A stretch of 64,000 nucleotides of DNA from Synchiropus splendidus (Eukaryota > Chordata > Actinopteri > Syngnathiformes > Callionymidae): the NCBI RefSeq assembly GCF_027744825.2, contig NC_071342.1:25108501-25172500 (forward strand), in the 5' to 3' direction. Position numbers and translations under genes: made by a program. Positions within the stretch are counted from its first letter, which is position 1; each line of letters begins with the position of its first letter. Below, one piece after another: positions 28,956-41,986 of the stretch. The notes below the pieces were generated by a model. That model saw only the letters and a program-made list of their open reading frames with translations, was not told where the DNA came from and did no database searches.

Positions 28956-29709
28956 GAGACAGATAGAGAGAGAGAGGGGTGAACACCAGGTGAGACACCA
29001 GGTACACACATATACAGTGGTACCTCAGTTTTCTAACGTCTCGGAATTCGAACAAAAATTTTGTGATTTTTTTTGCTTCTGATTTCGAACGAAAATCCAG
29101 AACTGGAACGCCCCTGAAAAAAGCCAGACAAACATAAGGTACACGGGTCGACCAGCTGACCCACGAGGCGCTCTGTTATTGTGTCTAACGCAGCCTCTGT
29201 ACGCAGACGTGTCCCGTTAGCTCCATTGACTGACTGTTTCTTCTTCATATTGAGGTGTCAAACCTTTCCTGTCTCCACACCGGACCATGGTAGAGTGTCA
29301 CAGGGGAGGTGCTGGAGCAGCACTCCAGGGTCTGATGTCCTGTTGTGGGCTGGAGCTGGGACAGGGATGAGGCCAGTCTGGGACAGAGCGTGACTTGGTT
29401 TATGACTTTGTCACAGCCAAACTGCACAGAAGCGCACATTCAGAGCTGGACACGCACCGGGCACCTCTTCCCTTCTGGAGAGACGCCACTCACTCGGCAA
29501 CCCCTCCCACATGCAGCGGCCACACACACAGAGGAACAGCCACCTGCAGCAGACGCTCTGCATTCACTCCGACAAAAGCCTGTTTTAAGGCTCGGAACGC
29601 ATTAGTTCTTTTTCCATTCATTGTAATGGGAAAAATCCATTCAGATTTCGAACAAATTGGTTCTCGAACGGCCGTCTGGAATGGAATGTGGTGGAGAACC
29701 GAGGCGCCA

Positions 29710-29772
<63 letters not shown>

Positions 29773-32700
29773 AAATATGTGGGTTTTCCAGGTCTCTCAG
29801 CCAGACAACCCACATATTTGCCCGGAAATAAAGAAAAAAATTCAAAACACAGAGGTTTCAGCAGCAGGACCATTAAAGCGTGTTAAGTTTTTGAGATTTT
29901 GAGGCTGAAAACCTTTCCACCTCAGACGAGAGTCATGTTCTGAGCGGGAGTCTGGTCTCAGCAGCACCTCACTGAACACTCTCCCGCACACTGATGGGAT
30001 GTGGCAGCAGGAGCGGTGGGTGGTCCACTGTCCCTACTGTAGCCCTCCAGCGTGACTCGGGCTAAATCGGAGCGGACCGCTCTCTCTTCAGCTCCGACGG
30101 CTTTTAATGAAATCACGTCAACACGTTGAGCGGCGAGAGGAGAGCAGCAGTGGGAGGAGCAGCCCGCCTGACTCACCAGGGGGCCTTGCACCCAGGGAAG
30201 ACTGAAGAAGGACTTGAAGCCGGTCTCCAGCAGAAGCCCGGCCCAGTTCATCAGGGCCCAGTACTGCAGGTAGTCGTGTCCTCCGTGCCAGAAGCAGACG
30301 AATCCAAAGGTGAGGCCGCTGGAGAGGAGCTTGTGCAACAGCCCGTGTCGGGATCCGCCCAGAGGCAGGTAGATGTACCTGTGGAGTCAGAAGAGGTCCA
30401 CAGTCAGACTCCACCATGGTCACGGGCAAGTGGGAAGGTGAGGTGAGGTGAGCTGGGTGGACGTGAGGGCAGCTCTGAAGCGCAGGGAGGCAGCAAGACT
30501 TGAGAGCAGTCTGCCGTTCTGGAGCCTCGGAAACCAGGTTGGTGTGAAGATGTAGGGGGGAGCTGTTGAGGCTCAGCCTCGGGGGCAGGATTCATCTTGA
30601 GACCAGCAGCACAGGGCTGATGTTGGCCTCCAGAATCCTGATGGAGAAGGTACCTGGGCAACCGGGTGAGAAACGGGCAGTCCTTCTCAAATAGGAACAT
30701 TTCAGCCATACTAGAATAAGTAAGTCTTTTCTGGGATACAATGTTATGCTGAGAAGTACGTTTATAGACAAATGATACTATTAACAGAGGCAGCGAAGGG
30801 TTGGGGGGGCGCGAAACAGAAACGAACTGAGAAGCAGTGGGCCACTGCAACAAGACACAGGTGGACAGACGGCACTATAGAAGCAAGCCCAGAGAGAGGA
30901 GGCAGGTGGGAGCGATGGATCGATCACGGTCACACCACACCAGACATGTAGTGGTGGTGGACAAGGAGCAGAAGAGTTGGTGGTGATAGACCTGGCCAGA
31001 GCAGCCACACCAGTCCCGAACCTGGAGTAGTGGCTCCATCAGATCCCAGGAAGGACATCTGAAGCCTCAGTCCAGAGGAGCTCAGATACTGCGCAGAACC
31101 CTCAAGCTCCCAGGCCTCGGGCAGAGGAGCCCAGCTCCAGCTCCAGAGAGAGAGACACAGTTACCAGCCCAAGAGGGTTTTTCATTTTGTTCATTCATTT
31201 CCTTGTAGCAGAAAAGCTGGTCTGACTGGGGATTTGTTCTGAGGCTCCAAGACACGTGGGGTGATTCCTCAGCATGCGGTTCTTGGGTGGTTGACCCCTG
31301 GCCTGGGCGCTCGTGCACGTGTATGAAACAAAGCAGCCCGGCCTGCCCCCACCACTGTTTAAACTGTTTCAATGCGGAGCAGTGTTCTGTAATAATTCCA
31401 CCCTAGAAAGACGGTGGCGGCAGCAGCAGCAACCTCTGTATCCAAGCCGAACAAAGAGGGCGAGGAGCAGATGACGCCTGACTGAAGCAGCCGCCAGCAG
31501 AGAGCAACATCCCGCCCTCCGGTGATCAACGTGCAGCGCGGCATGAAGAGAAACGCTCCCCGAGATCGCGGCGTCTCTGCGCCCTCCATCACACTTAGAG
31601 AGCAAGATCCAGCGCCGGCCGCTAATTAGCCCGGCCTCCCTCTGGCTCATCAATGGCCCTGGAAGACGAGCCGGAATATTTGGGGCTTTAAATAGAGCGG
31701 CCGGGATGAAAGCGGCAGCGGAGCAGATGGAGAGGCAGAGCAACACGGACGTGCACCTGACCCATCAATTCACTGCAATATCAAGCAGCAGTGATGAATA
31801 TTCACACGGGCAGGTGGCTCCGAGAAGCACGCGCAAGACGAGAACATTATGACCAGCTGGGCCAACTGACACACACGCAGCGTCTGCACCGCCGGACACA
31901 AAGACCAAGAGCTTCTCCACAAGTTTGCAGCCCCAGCAAATTGGTCCCAACAAGAAAAGAACACTGCCATATGCAGAGACAGAAACACACACACACACAC
32001 ACACACACACTCTCTTAAGTGATGACAGATGAATCAAAGTAACTGAGTAGCTCCCCTTGGCGTGCCTTTCTTTTGTCGCCCCCTTCAGTTTCCCTCCCTT
32101 CTCTTCGTCTGCCTGAGCCTACTCAGTCTGGAGCGGCAGGCTGTCCGTGCTCCACACCTGGCGACTTGTGTTCCTGGTAAACAGACCTTCTGAGCGCTGG
32201 AACGCTGCGTGTGTTATGGTCCGTAGCTTCACTGCTCTGACCTCCGTGTTTCCAGGCCCCCAGCTGTTGAACTCTATGTTGAACTCCCTGGTCAGTTGGT
32301 TCTCACTTGAACGCAGCCGTGAAATGAACATGGTCTGTAGTTGGGAATTTGTGGAGGCAGCTGAGAGGAAAAGGTTTCAAATATAGCCGAGTGTGCAAAT
32401 AAACAGGAGGGATCAGATGGTTCTCTGATGTAGACTGGAGCTACAGTACCTCAGTCCGACCAGACTTGAGGGCTCTCGGCGTGTGGACGACCAGCCCTGG
32501 TTGCGGGGGACTGCTGGTGGAAGAGTGAAGCAGCAGCCACTTGGCCGCCCTGGGAGACGAGGTGTCAGTGAGTCATGCAGATCACATCAGTGAACACCTC
32601 CGCACCGCTCCAGCACTCTTCACACACGGTCAGCAGGATTTCAGCACTGCATTAAAACCTCCTTAAGAGCACTTTGCGCAGGAGGAAGAGGGTTTGGTGT

Positions 32701-35700
32701 CAGGGGCATCGCTCTGCGTTTGCTGCCGCATAATTGCCAGCGATGCCATTAAGCATCCAAGAACAGTTTCCAGGGGACACAGACTCTAATAGAAACTTTC
32801 ATTTGCAATTGAAATAGGAGCATCTCAGGGGAGCGTGCGCCGTGTCGGGGACTGGAAGGTGCAGTGGCGGCAGCCTGGGGGCGCCAGGCCACCATCCTCG
32901 CTGGATCCACTCACTCAGGCTTCTGGCGCCCTGAACTGTAAAACACGGGCCGCCCTCCTGTACTCACAGCAGGACGCAGCGGTCAGTGGTGCCTGTATCA
33001 CACGCCACTCCTGAGTCATCACGCTGGCTTCCATGAAAAGGCTGTTTCTGCACAGTTATTTCTCCAAATAAGATTTGCAGATTCTCGACCCATTTACAGC
33101 TGTAGCTTGGCCGCCATATTTGTTAACTGGCATCATCTGGCGGCTTTCCATATTTCACAAACTGGTTGCAGTTCACCACACGCACACGTACACACACACA
33201 CATAAAATGAATATATGAAAGACAATGGACAAAACTGTAGATAAAAATGTTAAATTGTACTTTTCTCAAGGATCAGGGTCAGCTGAGTGAAGCAGCTGCT
33301 CAGGAGACTCCCGCATCTGAAAGTGTTACCGTGGCAACTGCTACTGAGTTCAGCTCTGTTAACCATTATTCGACTCAGATGTTTCTGCTTATCAAGTTCT
33401 TTCTGTACAAACAGCTTGTTTAATCAAAGCAGGTTGTAAAGTCAGTGGTTGACATGGTGTGTTGGGAGGTCAGGGGGCGGGGCAGGGGGCGGGGCCTGTT
33501 TCAAGATCCAAAGCAAGAGCCTGGACTGACTTTGCCCTGTTCCCATATTTCGGCCTGGGAAGTTGGAGAGCTCTTTCGACAGCAGCCAAGCGTTGAGCAA
33601 CATTATTACACCGGAGGAGACAAATGTGCCATTATTCAGCTGTCATAAGGACTCGCATGGTAAAACACCAGGCAGAAACACTGCAATTATCACGACAGCA
33701 GCAGACGAGCAAACAAGAGCCGGCGTCTTAAAAGCCTGTTTTCCGCGGCGCCTGGGTGAAGCAGCCCTGTGGAGCAGGAGGATCACAAGCCCCAGGAGGC
33801 TGCGCCAGTGAGCATCATTAGGAGCAGGCGGAGGGAGTGTACGTGCACCCGCCCCGGCACAACACATGCTCAGGATAAACAGGAGCCCGTCGGGCCCTCA
33901 GGGTTCAGCAACCTGCTCATCATCATGAGGAAGCCCACATGCAAATGCTGCATCCTTCTCTATGGTGATGACACGCAGCGGCTGGAGCCTTCTGAGGCGC
34001 CAAGACTGGCGAGACGCTGGTGGTCTCATGCTCTGGTTCAGTGAGAGGAGCAAGTTTGTGAGAAGAAGAAAAACAAAGGCACAAACTAACCAGGGTCGGC
34101 AGCTGAAGCATGAAGCCTCTCCAAAACAGCAGGGTCAAGGAAGCGCACCGTGCTGATGGGAAACGAGTCGGTGCTCGGATGTTAAACTACTAGAAATGCT
34201 GCTGAACAAAGGGAACGAAGGCAGCACACGGCTGCCTGCAGGGGCCGATTACAACTGGTCCGGTTCGCGTGGTTGACAGTTGCACGTCATGTTGGAAGAA
34301 GAGCGCCCCAGGAATCAGAGGCAGACAACAGTGAGGCGGAGCTCAGGTCGATCAGCAGGAGACGACTGACAGCCTTCACGAGGGCGCAACACTGGCCAGC
34401 AGCTTCACTGAGACGGGTCTCATCTGTACGAGTCTCCTCTTCACTTGTCACGGTTTCCTTTAGCTGCCAAAAGTCTGGTTCTTAAGTAAAGCAGACATAA
34501 CGCTTGGTAAAAAACGAGTCAGCTGAAGTCACAAAGCTAGAGTGAGTGAGTGAGTGAGTGAGTGAGTGAGTGAGAGAGTGAGCAATGGAATGAATGAATG
34601 AATGAGTGAGTGAGTGAGTGAGTGAGCGATGGAATGAATGAGTGAGTGAGTGAGCGATGGAATGAATGAGCAAGTGAGTGAGTGAGCGAGCGAGCGAGTG
34701 ATGGAATGAATGAGTGAGTGAGTGAGTGAGTGAGTCATGGAATGAGTGAGTGAGCGAGTGAGTGAGTCATGGAATGAGTGAGTGAGCGAGCGAGCGAGCG
34801 AGTGAGCGAGCGAGTGAGCGAGCGATGGAATGAGTGAGTGAGTGAGTGAGTGATGCAACCCAAAGGGGCAAGGTCATATATCTGTCGTATGACTATAAAG
34901 ATGGATGAACTCTAATAATTCTGTTTGACATGAAACGTTTGTGTTTTGTGCGCAAGGTACTGGTGTGTTAGATTCCTCTGGGCCGTCTACAGTGTGTTCT
35001 GCTGAACAACATAAACCCAGCCACCTCGAGTTTCTGTTCAGGGGAAACTTGCAGCATAATGAAGACAGTCTGGAGCGTGTTCCTCTCAGCTCTGGCTCAC
35101 TGTTGGTCACAGCACTGCTGCCAGAAACAGATGAGCTGCTGAACATACACTGTCGAGGTCTTCACTCTAATGAGGAAATGGCAATTGATATCTGTGAGGA
35201 TGAAAGTTTCGGACTTTCACTTGAATGAGATGGACCTTTGCTGACCATCTGAGGTGAGCGTAGCATGTGGAGGTGAGTTCTCCATCTGTAGAAGAGCCTC
35301 TTACCTGATGAGCCACCGGTACAGACCCTTGTCAAAGTGCCTGCCGGGAGGAAGAGAAGAAAACACATCAGACATTCACATTTACATCACAATGCAACAC
35401 CTGAGCACAGAGGCTGCGTGTGTACGGCGGCGTGTGTGCGTGCGTCGGCCCTTTGTCATTAAGAAGATTAGAAAGGTGCATTTTGTTTGGAGCCGTCAGC
35501 CTCCACAGAGCCGCCTATAAACTGGGCTTGTTTCCTCTGACGTCCGGCGACAGCTTTATGCATTCCATCAGTGCTGCTGACCAGCTCAGCACACGCTCCC
35601 CAGGACGCAGAGGAAAGTGGTGGTCAGCAGCAGCCAGTGCCAAGAGCAGTGACCTCGCGTCTTCACCGGGAAACCTCCGCTTCATTCACAGCCTTCATCA

Positions 35701-38700
35701 GCCACTGCAGCCGGTTTGATCGGCCCAATTTCAAGCTCATTCCCAAACCTTGCCCGGAGTCTGATGTTAATCACAAACGGTGAATGTTTAATGGTGAAAT
35801 GAAGATGAAACTTGACTGCAATATTCAGGAGCAGACGTTGGATTTATCCCCAGCAGCTGACCGGGGTTTTATCTTCTCATAAACCTGCCAGAGAGACTCT
35901 ATTATCTGAAGCAATCGTGACCCCTTCAGTTTGCACCCAGAACCTTCACAACCGCCCTGACGACGCTTTCTTGGGCATTCATCCACTGGAAACCCAAACC
36001 CAGAGAAGCACTGCTCAGATCTTCAAACAGATCTGTCGTAGTGAACCAAAGACCACTGGTAATGACAGCAGTGATCGTGAGGGACTGGATGGACGGACAA
36101 CAGTTGCTGACACATTGGAAAATCCCTGTGACTTCACAGTTGTTGCTGGATTAAAGGATTGGCTGCTTGTATCCACTTGGTTTAAGAGAAGCTTTAACTA
36201 ACCCCTGAAACTTAAAAACCAAACCAGGCTGAGGCCTCCGGACCACACCCACTGTTGAGAGACGGAGTGCAGTCTGGCCACAGGTGTCTCTCAGCACCTG
36301 TGCGGGATGCTGGGGCCCAGCACCAGGGGGCGACACCACCGGGAGCCTCATACCTCATCTCTCCCCCTGAGACCTGCTGCAGGGTTCTTCATTACAGCTC
36401 AAACCAGGGCTACACTTCACTGACAGGTCTCATCTGTCATGCATTCATACCACTTCGTACAAGACGTTACTGACATTCAGGATCACTTCGATCAAGCACT
36501 TCAAGCTGCAGAAATCAAATGGCTCTGTCCTGTTCCTGCTTTGTGGTTGGGTTAAGGGTCACGGTCAGGTTTTAGAAACCGTGTCAGAAGTGACCAGGCG
36601 TGACGCTGAACATTCATGACATCTTCTATAAAGCCCTATAAAACACTGTGATGCCTTTAGAATGCAGTAAGATCAGGTCACCAATGAGAGCTTTCAGTCA
36701 CGTGTCACCAAACGTCTGAAGTGGCAACTGCTCTGATTGCTGCTGATGACTGGACATGAGACCACTGATTGACCTGCAGTAAACACTTGACACTATGTTC
36801 TTGGTGTCAAGGACAGAGAGGTTCTGGTCAACACAGGCATGTCATGAGGACTGGCTCCATACCGTGATGATGCTTGACACGGCTGATCTACAGCCAGGGG
36901 CTGAACCCTCAACATCACCACAGAAAACTGTGGAATAAGAAACACATTTCAGTTGAATTGAACGGCGATGGGCACGATGCAGCGCTGAGACACCTTCTCA
37001 GAGCACATTTCCCATCTGAACTCTGTATGTTCTCGCTCAGACGCAGGTTCCCTCTGTTGCCCACACAGCGAGAGCCATGGCACTGACGTAACACATCCCT
37101 AGCCAGAGCAGCAAGCAGAACACAGGAGGTGTATTCCTGTACAGGTTGCTGGCTCCGTCACATCGCTGGGCACCAGCGCCGTCGTCTTTGATGTCTGGAT
37201 TTCTCTTATCATCCAGCTCACCTGGCAGTGGCTCACCAGACCCGGCCGCTTGCACCTTAAATCTCAGCTCTCACAGAGAGAACTTCAGAGTCACCAGCAG
37301 ACGTGTAGCTGGCAGCATGTGAAGTCCGCATCACTTCAACCTGCTTCATCCTGGCCCCTGAGCTGATACCGGTTCAGCAGCCCCTGACTCACAGCCTCTC
37401 ACTCAGGAACTCCCCAAAATAGAGGGCGAGGGACAGGAGAGATGGGCAACAAGCAGCTCAAGCAAGACGGAGTCCGACAGAACATGATCATGTGCTGACA
37501 CTTGACGGCCAGGCAACGCAGCCTGTCACCTCCGTTGCACCCCACAACTCACCTCCACATCCCAGTGAAGCTGTACATGATGCTGACACAGCGGGGCAGC
37601 TCGGGGGGCACCACCCCATCCAGAGTGGCCAACATGGACGGCAAGCCAAACAAGACCAGGTACTTGACATAGAAGAACTGGACCAGCGCCAGAGCCAGGC
37701 CGCCTGGAAGGTAGCAGCAGCAGCAACGATTAGAGCGGCATCAAGTCACTGAGTGAGAGACGTGTGTGGGAGCCTTAGAGCAAAGGCCACTAAAACGCCA
37801 TCAGTTGATGTGAATAATAAAAACTAGGAGCGGGATTCGATTGAAAAAATGAATCTAGTTAATTAGAGGATTTGTCATTAATTCATCTCAATGAATCGCA
37901 GTTTACTGGTATCAGAATATTTGCCACAAGAAGCTGCATTTTTCAATGTGAATGAATTTAGTATATGATTGAATCCAATGATGGAGCCATACATTACATG
38001 TGAACACCAGAATATTGTTGATTCTGCATCAGTCTGACAACAGCACAATAAATCACCAGGTCAAGTTTTTATATCACCTGAGTTCAACTCAAGCTCTTTG
38101 AAAATATTTCTGTAAGAATTCCAAGTCCATCCAGAGTGGTGGAAACCCTGGCCATTGTGTAGAGAAAAACCTCCCTGAACCAAAGCAAACAGATGCTTTT
38201 GTTTGCTTTGGTTCAGGGAGGTTTCCTCCGTGTTTGTTGTTGTTGTTGTTGTTGTTGTTGTTCTCATCCTCGCTGCCACGTGTCTGCTGCATCAGTGGGA
38301 GCACTGGAGCAGGAACTCCCTGTTGTCTGGAGAGCAGACTGTTAAGTTAAATTAAATTAAATTTGAAAAAAAAAATAACCCAAAAAACAATACATTAAAA
38401 TTTAAATAATTTTTTGTAGTAAAGAATGAATCGTAATAATGTTGTAATTAATTAATTGTAATTAACCTGTAAAAGTCCCACCACTAATAAAAACAGTGGC
38501 TCCAGTGTTGTTTAATATCTGCTGTCTAATTCACAATGGTGGTCTGGGCATAATCTGGCAGGTTGGCCCTAATCTTCACATCTAGCCTCAGGACTCACAA
38601 AGAACAATGGCCATCCACCTGAGTGTAGATGGTCCAGTGACCAGCCACAGAGGAGAGTCCCAGAACACGGATAAGGACCTGAATTCTTAATGGCAAAGAG

Positions 38701-41700
38701 ACAGGACTGTAAGTGACACATGTGAGCCAGAACAGCCAAACTGGCGTCAGCAAAGTGGCACGATAACACAAGCACCACATCAAGGTTTGTCATCAAACAG
38801 TGGGGTGATAAGGAGCCCATCAGGAAGCCAGAGAGCAGGACACTCATCAGGACTTTCCAAAAGCCAGCAGGGAAGTGGGTTTGCTAAAGTCTGCTTCTCC
38901 CAAACTTGTGAGAGTGTGTGATGTGGTAAAGAGAAGATGAAAGCAGAGGGAGGAAATAAGTCCTCACCCAGGGCCCAGGGAGGGAGCATCTCTAAGTAGG
39001 TCTGGCTGGACTGGATGGCGTGCATGTACATCACATGGATCATGCACTCGGCAATGCACCACCACAGCAAGAGGCGAGCGGCGCGGAGGAGGAGGAAGGT
39101 CACACCAGACTTGGTCTCAGCGGCGGGTCGCTGCATCTGTGGACGCACATCAGTGTTGGTGAAAAACAAATAAGGAAGACGGAGTCACGACAGATCAAAG
39201 TGGTTCAGGGCTCTGGAGGAACGAGTGCTTCTCTGTGAGATGAAGCTGGAAACGATTGCGAGGAGACAAACCAATATCCTTGAATGAGTAAAGTGAGAGG
39301 CCGAACGTTAGCCCCTGAAGGTGGTCCTCAGATCCCTGGAGGTCCAGGTGGATCTCTGCTCTCCCAACACTGATGAGGCTTACTCTTCATCACTTCCTTA
39401 TTGTTGTCAAAAACCAAAATCAAGTTGATGCTGTTGAGTTGATCCAAACCAGCTGATTCAAGTGATGAAAACACAGGTATCTCCATTTGTATTGTGATAA
39501 CATAATAATTACATAACATAAAGCATTTACCTTTATTTAACATAAAGTTAAATGTTTTATGTTAAATGTGAATAGACTCTCATGGATCCACCGGCGGGAA
39601 CAACCTCAAATATACTCCATACCAAATATGTGATTAAGGTCATGACAGTAAGATGGATTTCCAAACAAAATTGGAAACAATGTTGCCGTTTCATATCTGA
39701 GCTGACCTTCTCAGAGTCCCAGGGCCCACCAGGGCCCACCAGGGCCCGGGTGGAAGAAATGGCTGACCTTTGCTCTGCACCATCATCAGCAGGGTTCCAG
39801 TGTGGCAGTGCTTCAGGCTCTCACCTGATGCACATAGTCGCTGTAGGTGATGATGGGTCCATTGTAGAAGAGCGGGTGGTAGAAGGTGTATGAAAGCAGC
39901 CAGCCCAGCTGGAGCAGCGCGCCGCCGTCTCGCGGGCTCCAGCAGTGGTCCAGGCTGAAGCTGATGAAGCGAAGACCGCACACGGCCACACTGAAGAGCA
40001 GCAGGTAAAACTCCTCCTCGGTCTGGTACCAGCCTCTCTGTCCATAAACCAGCCACAGGTTTCAAATGAGTCCAGATGGGATTTAGAAGCACCAGACATT
40101 TGGCTCACAGCATGGAGGAAGGCCTGGCTTCACACAGACGACAGCAGCACAAGAGTTAAACAATAAAGGGCAGCAGCGTTTACATGCGCTCTCAAACGTT
40201 ATTAAAAGGCCAATCTACAAATGAGTGAAGTTTCAGTAAGAGCCGATGTTGCTCGTTGCTTTGGTGTATTCTGCCCTCTAGCGTTAGACAGCAGTTACTG
40301 CAACTGACATGAATTCTCCTGATCTATACAGTAGGTGCTATGTTTATATCAGGGATCTGTTGTTGGGATCAGACCAGAGAGCGCTAAATATATAAGAACG
40401 GGGTTTAGAGGAACATTAGGGAGCACTGATGACCGCTCACATGATGCTGAGCTCTCCTGCAGCTTCAAATCCAGTTGATGCTGCCTACAGCAGCACCACT
40501 GGCATCGAGTGGCCTTGAGGTAGGACTCTGACTCCAACCGTGTACCCTGGTGTGACAGTGTGGCAACAACAGTGTGGCAACATGTGCAGCAGTTTGACTG
40601 TTCCTGCAAGAGCTACAGCCCAATCCATACACACACAAGCTGTGTTTACACAGACGAAGAGTGCAGCCAGCTGCTTGCTGCAGGGGTTTTGTCCGACTTG
40701 TTTGAAACTGCCTGTAGTTGTTAATGAATCCAAGAGCAAATAAATAACATTCAGTTTTGTATGATGAACATACTTTTAATATTTGCCCCCTCACGCCTCA
40801 GTGTGAATCCCAAAGATCATTATGTATCATTGCGTAGGAAAGTACTGATTGAAATATATTTTATTTTAAAGTGCTCTGTATGTTTAAGAATATACTGAAC
40901 TTCCTTTCGTACCTTTGTGCCATTTTTTTTATCTTTTCCAATTACTTTTTAGTTCGAGTTGTCTTATTTATTTTGATACATCCTTGCTCTACAATAGATG
41001 ATTTGACTCCCCTGACTGTGGGAGGAAACCTGAGTGAAGAACATAAAAGTCCTCCATTGGAAGCTGAGTTGAACATACGACCATCATGTTGCGAGACTTC
41101 AGCACTAACACTTCATTTCCCAGGCCTTCCACTGGGGGGCGACACTTTGAGGATGCCCAGCTGACCAGTGTCCACACCTGTAATTCCTGCAGCTCATGCA
41201 GGTGGAGGGTGGAGAGCAGCAGCAGCAGGTTACAGGACCAGCACAGGGCTGGCGTCTTGAGCTGAGCGACACAGAAGGACAGGCTGAGATGCAGCAGCAG
41301 CACCAGCACTCCTCTGCTGCCCAACACCCCAGCAGCTGCCACCACACCATACACTGTCAGGGCTGCCATCCTGAGCTGGGGGAGGACAGTCAGGCGCAGA
41401 TTTAGGGACCTCACCTCATCGTCACTATCTAGAAAGCGCTGGTTGCTCATGGCACCTTGGGGACAGCGATGCTGGTGAGTCTGGAGACCACGGCATGTCC
41501 AGTCAGGCTCCACAGAAGAGACTTCTTTGCCCACTCGGTCCAGAATGTCCACTCAAAATCAGAGGCGTCCTGCCAATGGAAGAGTGACATACGACCACAG
41601 ATAAATCACCATTCTTTCACACGCATCAAGAGCCATCTGGCTGAAGGAAACAGTCTACGCAAGGCTCTGGCATCTGGGTGCCGACGCACCTGGAGCGGGG

Positions 41701-41986
41701 AACCATCGCCTGTGTGTCCATGCTCTCACATCAATCACTTACCCTCCTGAATCCTTTGACGAGCCCCGGCTCCAGCTGGAAGGCTCTTTCCAGAGCCCTC
41801 TCATGCACTGACGGTGAGAGGAGGAAACCACACTTCAGCTATGTTCACATACTTTTGAAAACGCGTCTCACCTTTGGAGAACTTGTGCAGGTGATAAAAG
41901 GAGTAGAGATGCGCGCCCAGTGACAGCAGCCAGTAAAGAGCAACCTCGGTCCGTGGGAGCAGCGGGTGCGGGGGCTTGGACGTCAT
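26346..41986 (-). CDS. hhat: Hedgehog acyltransferase (MBOAT family), complete, 11 exons
   Basis: The minus-strand exons, 5' to 3', are 41986-41872, 41807-41743, 41569-41456, 41375-41178, 40037-39825, 39136-38968, 37703-37553, 35340-35305, 30378-30177, 28800-28656 and 26431-26346. All phases agree and give 497 aa; human HHAT is 493. The protein is a polytopic ER membrane enzyme that palmitoylates the N-terminal cysteine of Hedgehog ligands. Landmarks are the start MTSKPPHPLLPRTEVALYW, YNGPIITYSDYVHQ, MIHVMYMHAIQSS, FTGMWRHFDKGLY with the conserved Asp, CFWHGGHDYLQYWALMNW with the catalytic MBOAT His, ILSNLVFLGG, and a tail LYCFAQVGLDWTSQPP equivalent to the human C-terminus. Exon 8 has only 36 nt. 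The gene is convergent with kcnh1 and divergent from napb. No defect was seen. Confidence 0.95.
26432..28655 (-). other. hhat intron 10
   Basis: Separates the ILSNLVFLGG exon from the terminal exon and splits a glycine codon. Near 27947-28055 is a weak relative of the dispersed GTGGGGACC family (cctgaaccaggattctgg, ttattttgatggttt). Nothing else recognised. Confidence 0.75.
28907..28977. repeat. (GA)n microsatellite
   Basis: Imperfect GAGA run with single GGG and AC interruptions. Confidence 0.95.
29025..29712. mobile_element. Non-autonomous Tc1/mariner-pogo (Tigger-like) element
   Basis: Starts CAGTGGTACCTCAGTTTTC and ends GAACCGAGGCGCCACTG, imperfect inverted termini of about 24 bp, flanked by TA on both sides as expected for this superfamily. 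Inside, sequences rich in TTCGAAC occur near both ends (gaattcgaacaaaaat; ttctcgaacggcc). No transposase frame survives, so it is a 688-bp deletion derivative. The right end abuts a TA microsatellite. Confidence 0.75.
29713..29760. repeat. (TA)n microsatellite
   Basis: About 23 TA units at the right TA target site of the adjacent element, possibly grown from it. Confidence 0.95.
31986..32010. repeat. (CA)n microsatellite
   Basis: Short uninterrupted CA run. Confidence 0.9.
34541..34853. repeat. (GAGT)n tetranucleotide array
   Basis: About 310 bp of gagt units with gagc variants, interrupted by gatggaatgaatg and gtcatggaatg spacers that recur. The minus strand reads as a His-Ser-Leu-Thr repeat; not a gene. 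Confidence 0.95.
35341..37552 (-). other. hhat intron 7
   Basis: Unique-looking sequence between the MWR exon and the 36-nt micro-exon. No repeat array or second gene recognised. Confidence 0.75.
38167..38224. repeat. Perfect 25-bp inverted repeat with 8-nt loop
   Basis: The left arm 38167-38191 (AAACCTCCCTGAACCAAAGC and onward) is exactly complementary to the right arm 38200-38224 (ending GGTTCAGGGAGGTTT). Either transcript strand could fold into a stable hairpin. Confidence 0.9.
38230..38264. repeat. (GTT)n microsatellite
   Basis: About ten GTT units directly after the hairpin. Confidence 0.95.
39137..39824 (-). other. hhat intron 5
   Basis: Contains a small triplicated motif (cagggcccac) at about 39720-39748; nothing else recognised. 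Confidence 0.75.
40038..41177 (-). other. hhat intron 4
   Basis: Unique-looking sequence; no additional gene or repeat array recognised. Confidence 0.75.

Larger units (their letters stand above)
28801..30176 (-). other. hhat intron 9
   Basis: Carries a GA microsatellite, a Tigger/mariner-like non-autonomous element and a TA microsatellite, listed separately; the remainder shows nothing. Confidence 0.8.
30379..35304 (-). other. hhat intron 8
   Basis: Longest hhat intron, bounded by minus-strand GTAAGA and CTCCACAG. It contains a short CA run (31986-32010) and a GAGT tetranucleotide array. No nested gene recognised on either strand. Confidence 0.75.
37825..38489. mobile_element. Possible AT-rich non-autonomous DNA element, composite
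   Basis: The left end reads actaggagcgggattcgatt and continues into taattagag. The right end, reverse complemented, reads attagtggtgggactttta with taattaatta nearby, so the termini look imperfectly inverted. This wording is typical of common fish repeats. The middle (about 38060-38340) looks like unrelated inserted sequence. Ends and family are uncertain. Confidence 0.4.
37704..38967 (-). other. hhat intron 6
   Basis: Mostly occupied by an AT-rich transposon-like segment with a GTT microsatellite and a perfect hairpin, listed separately. Confidence 0.75.

Noticed and set aside
34482..34858. His-Ser-Leu-Thr repeat protein on the minus strand
   Set aside because: Translation of the GAGT array within an hhat intron.
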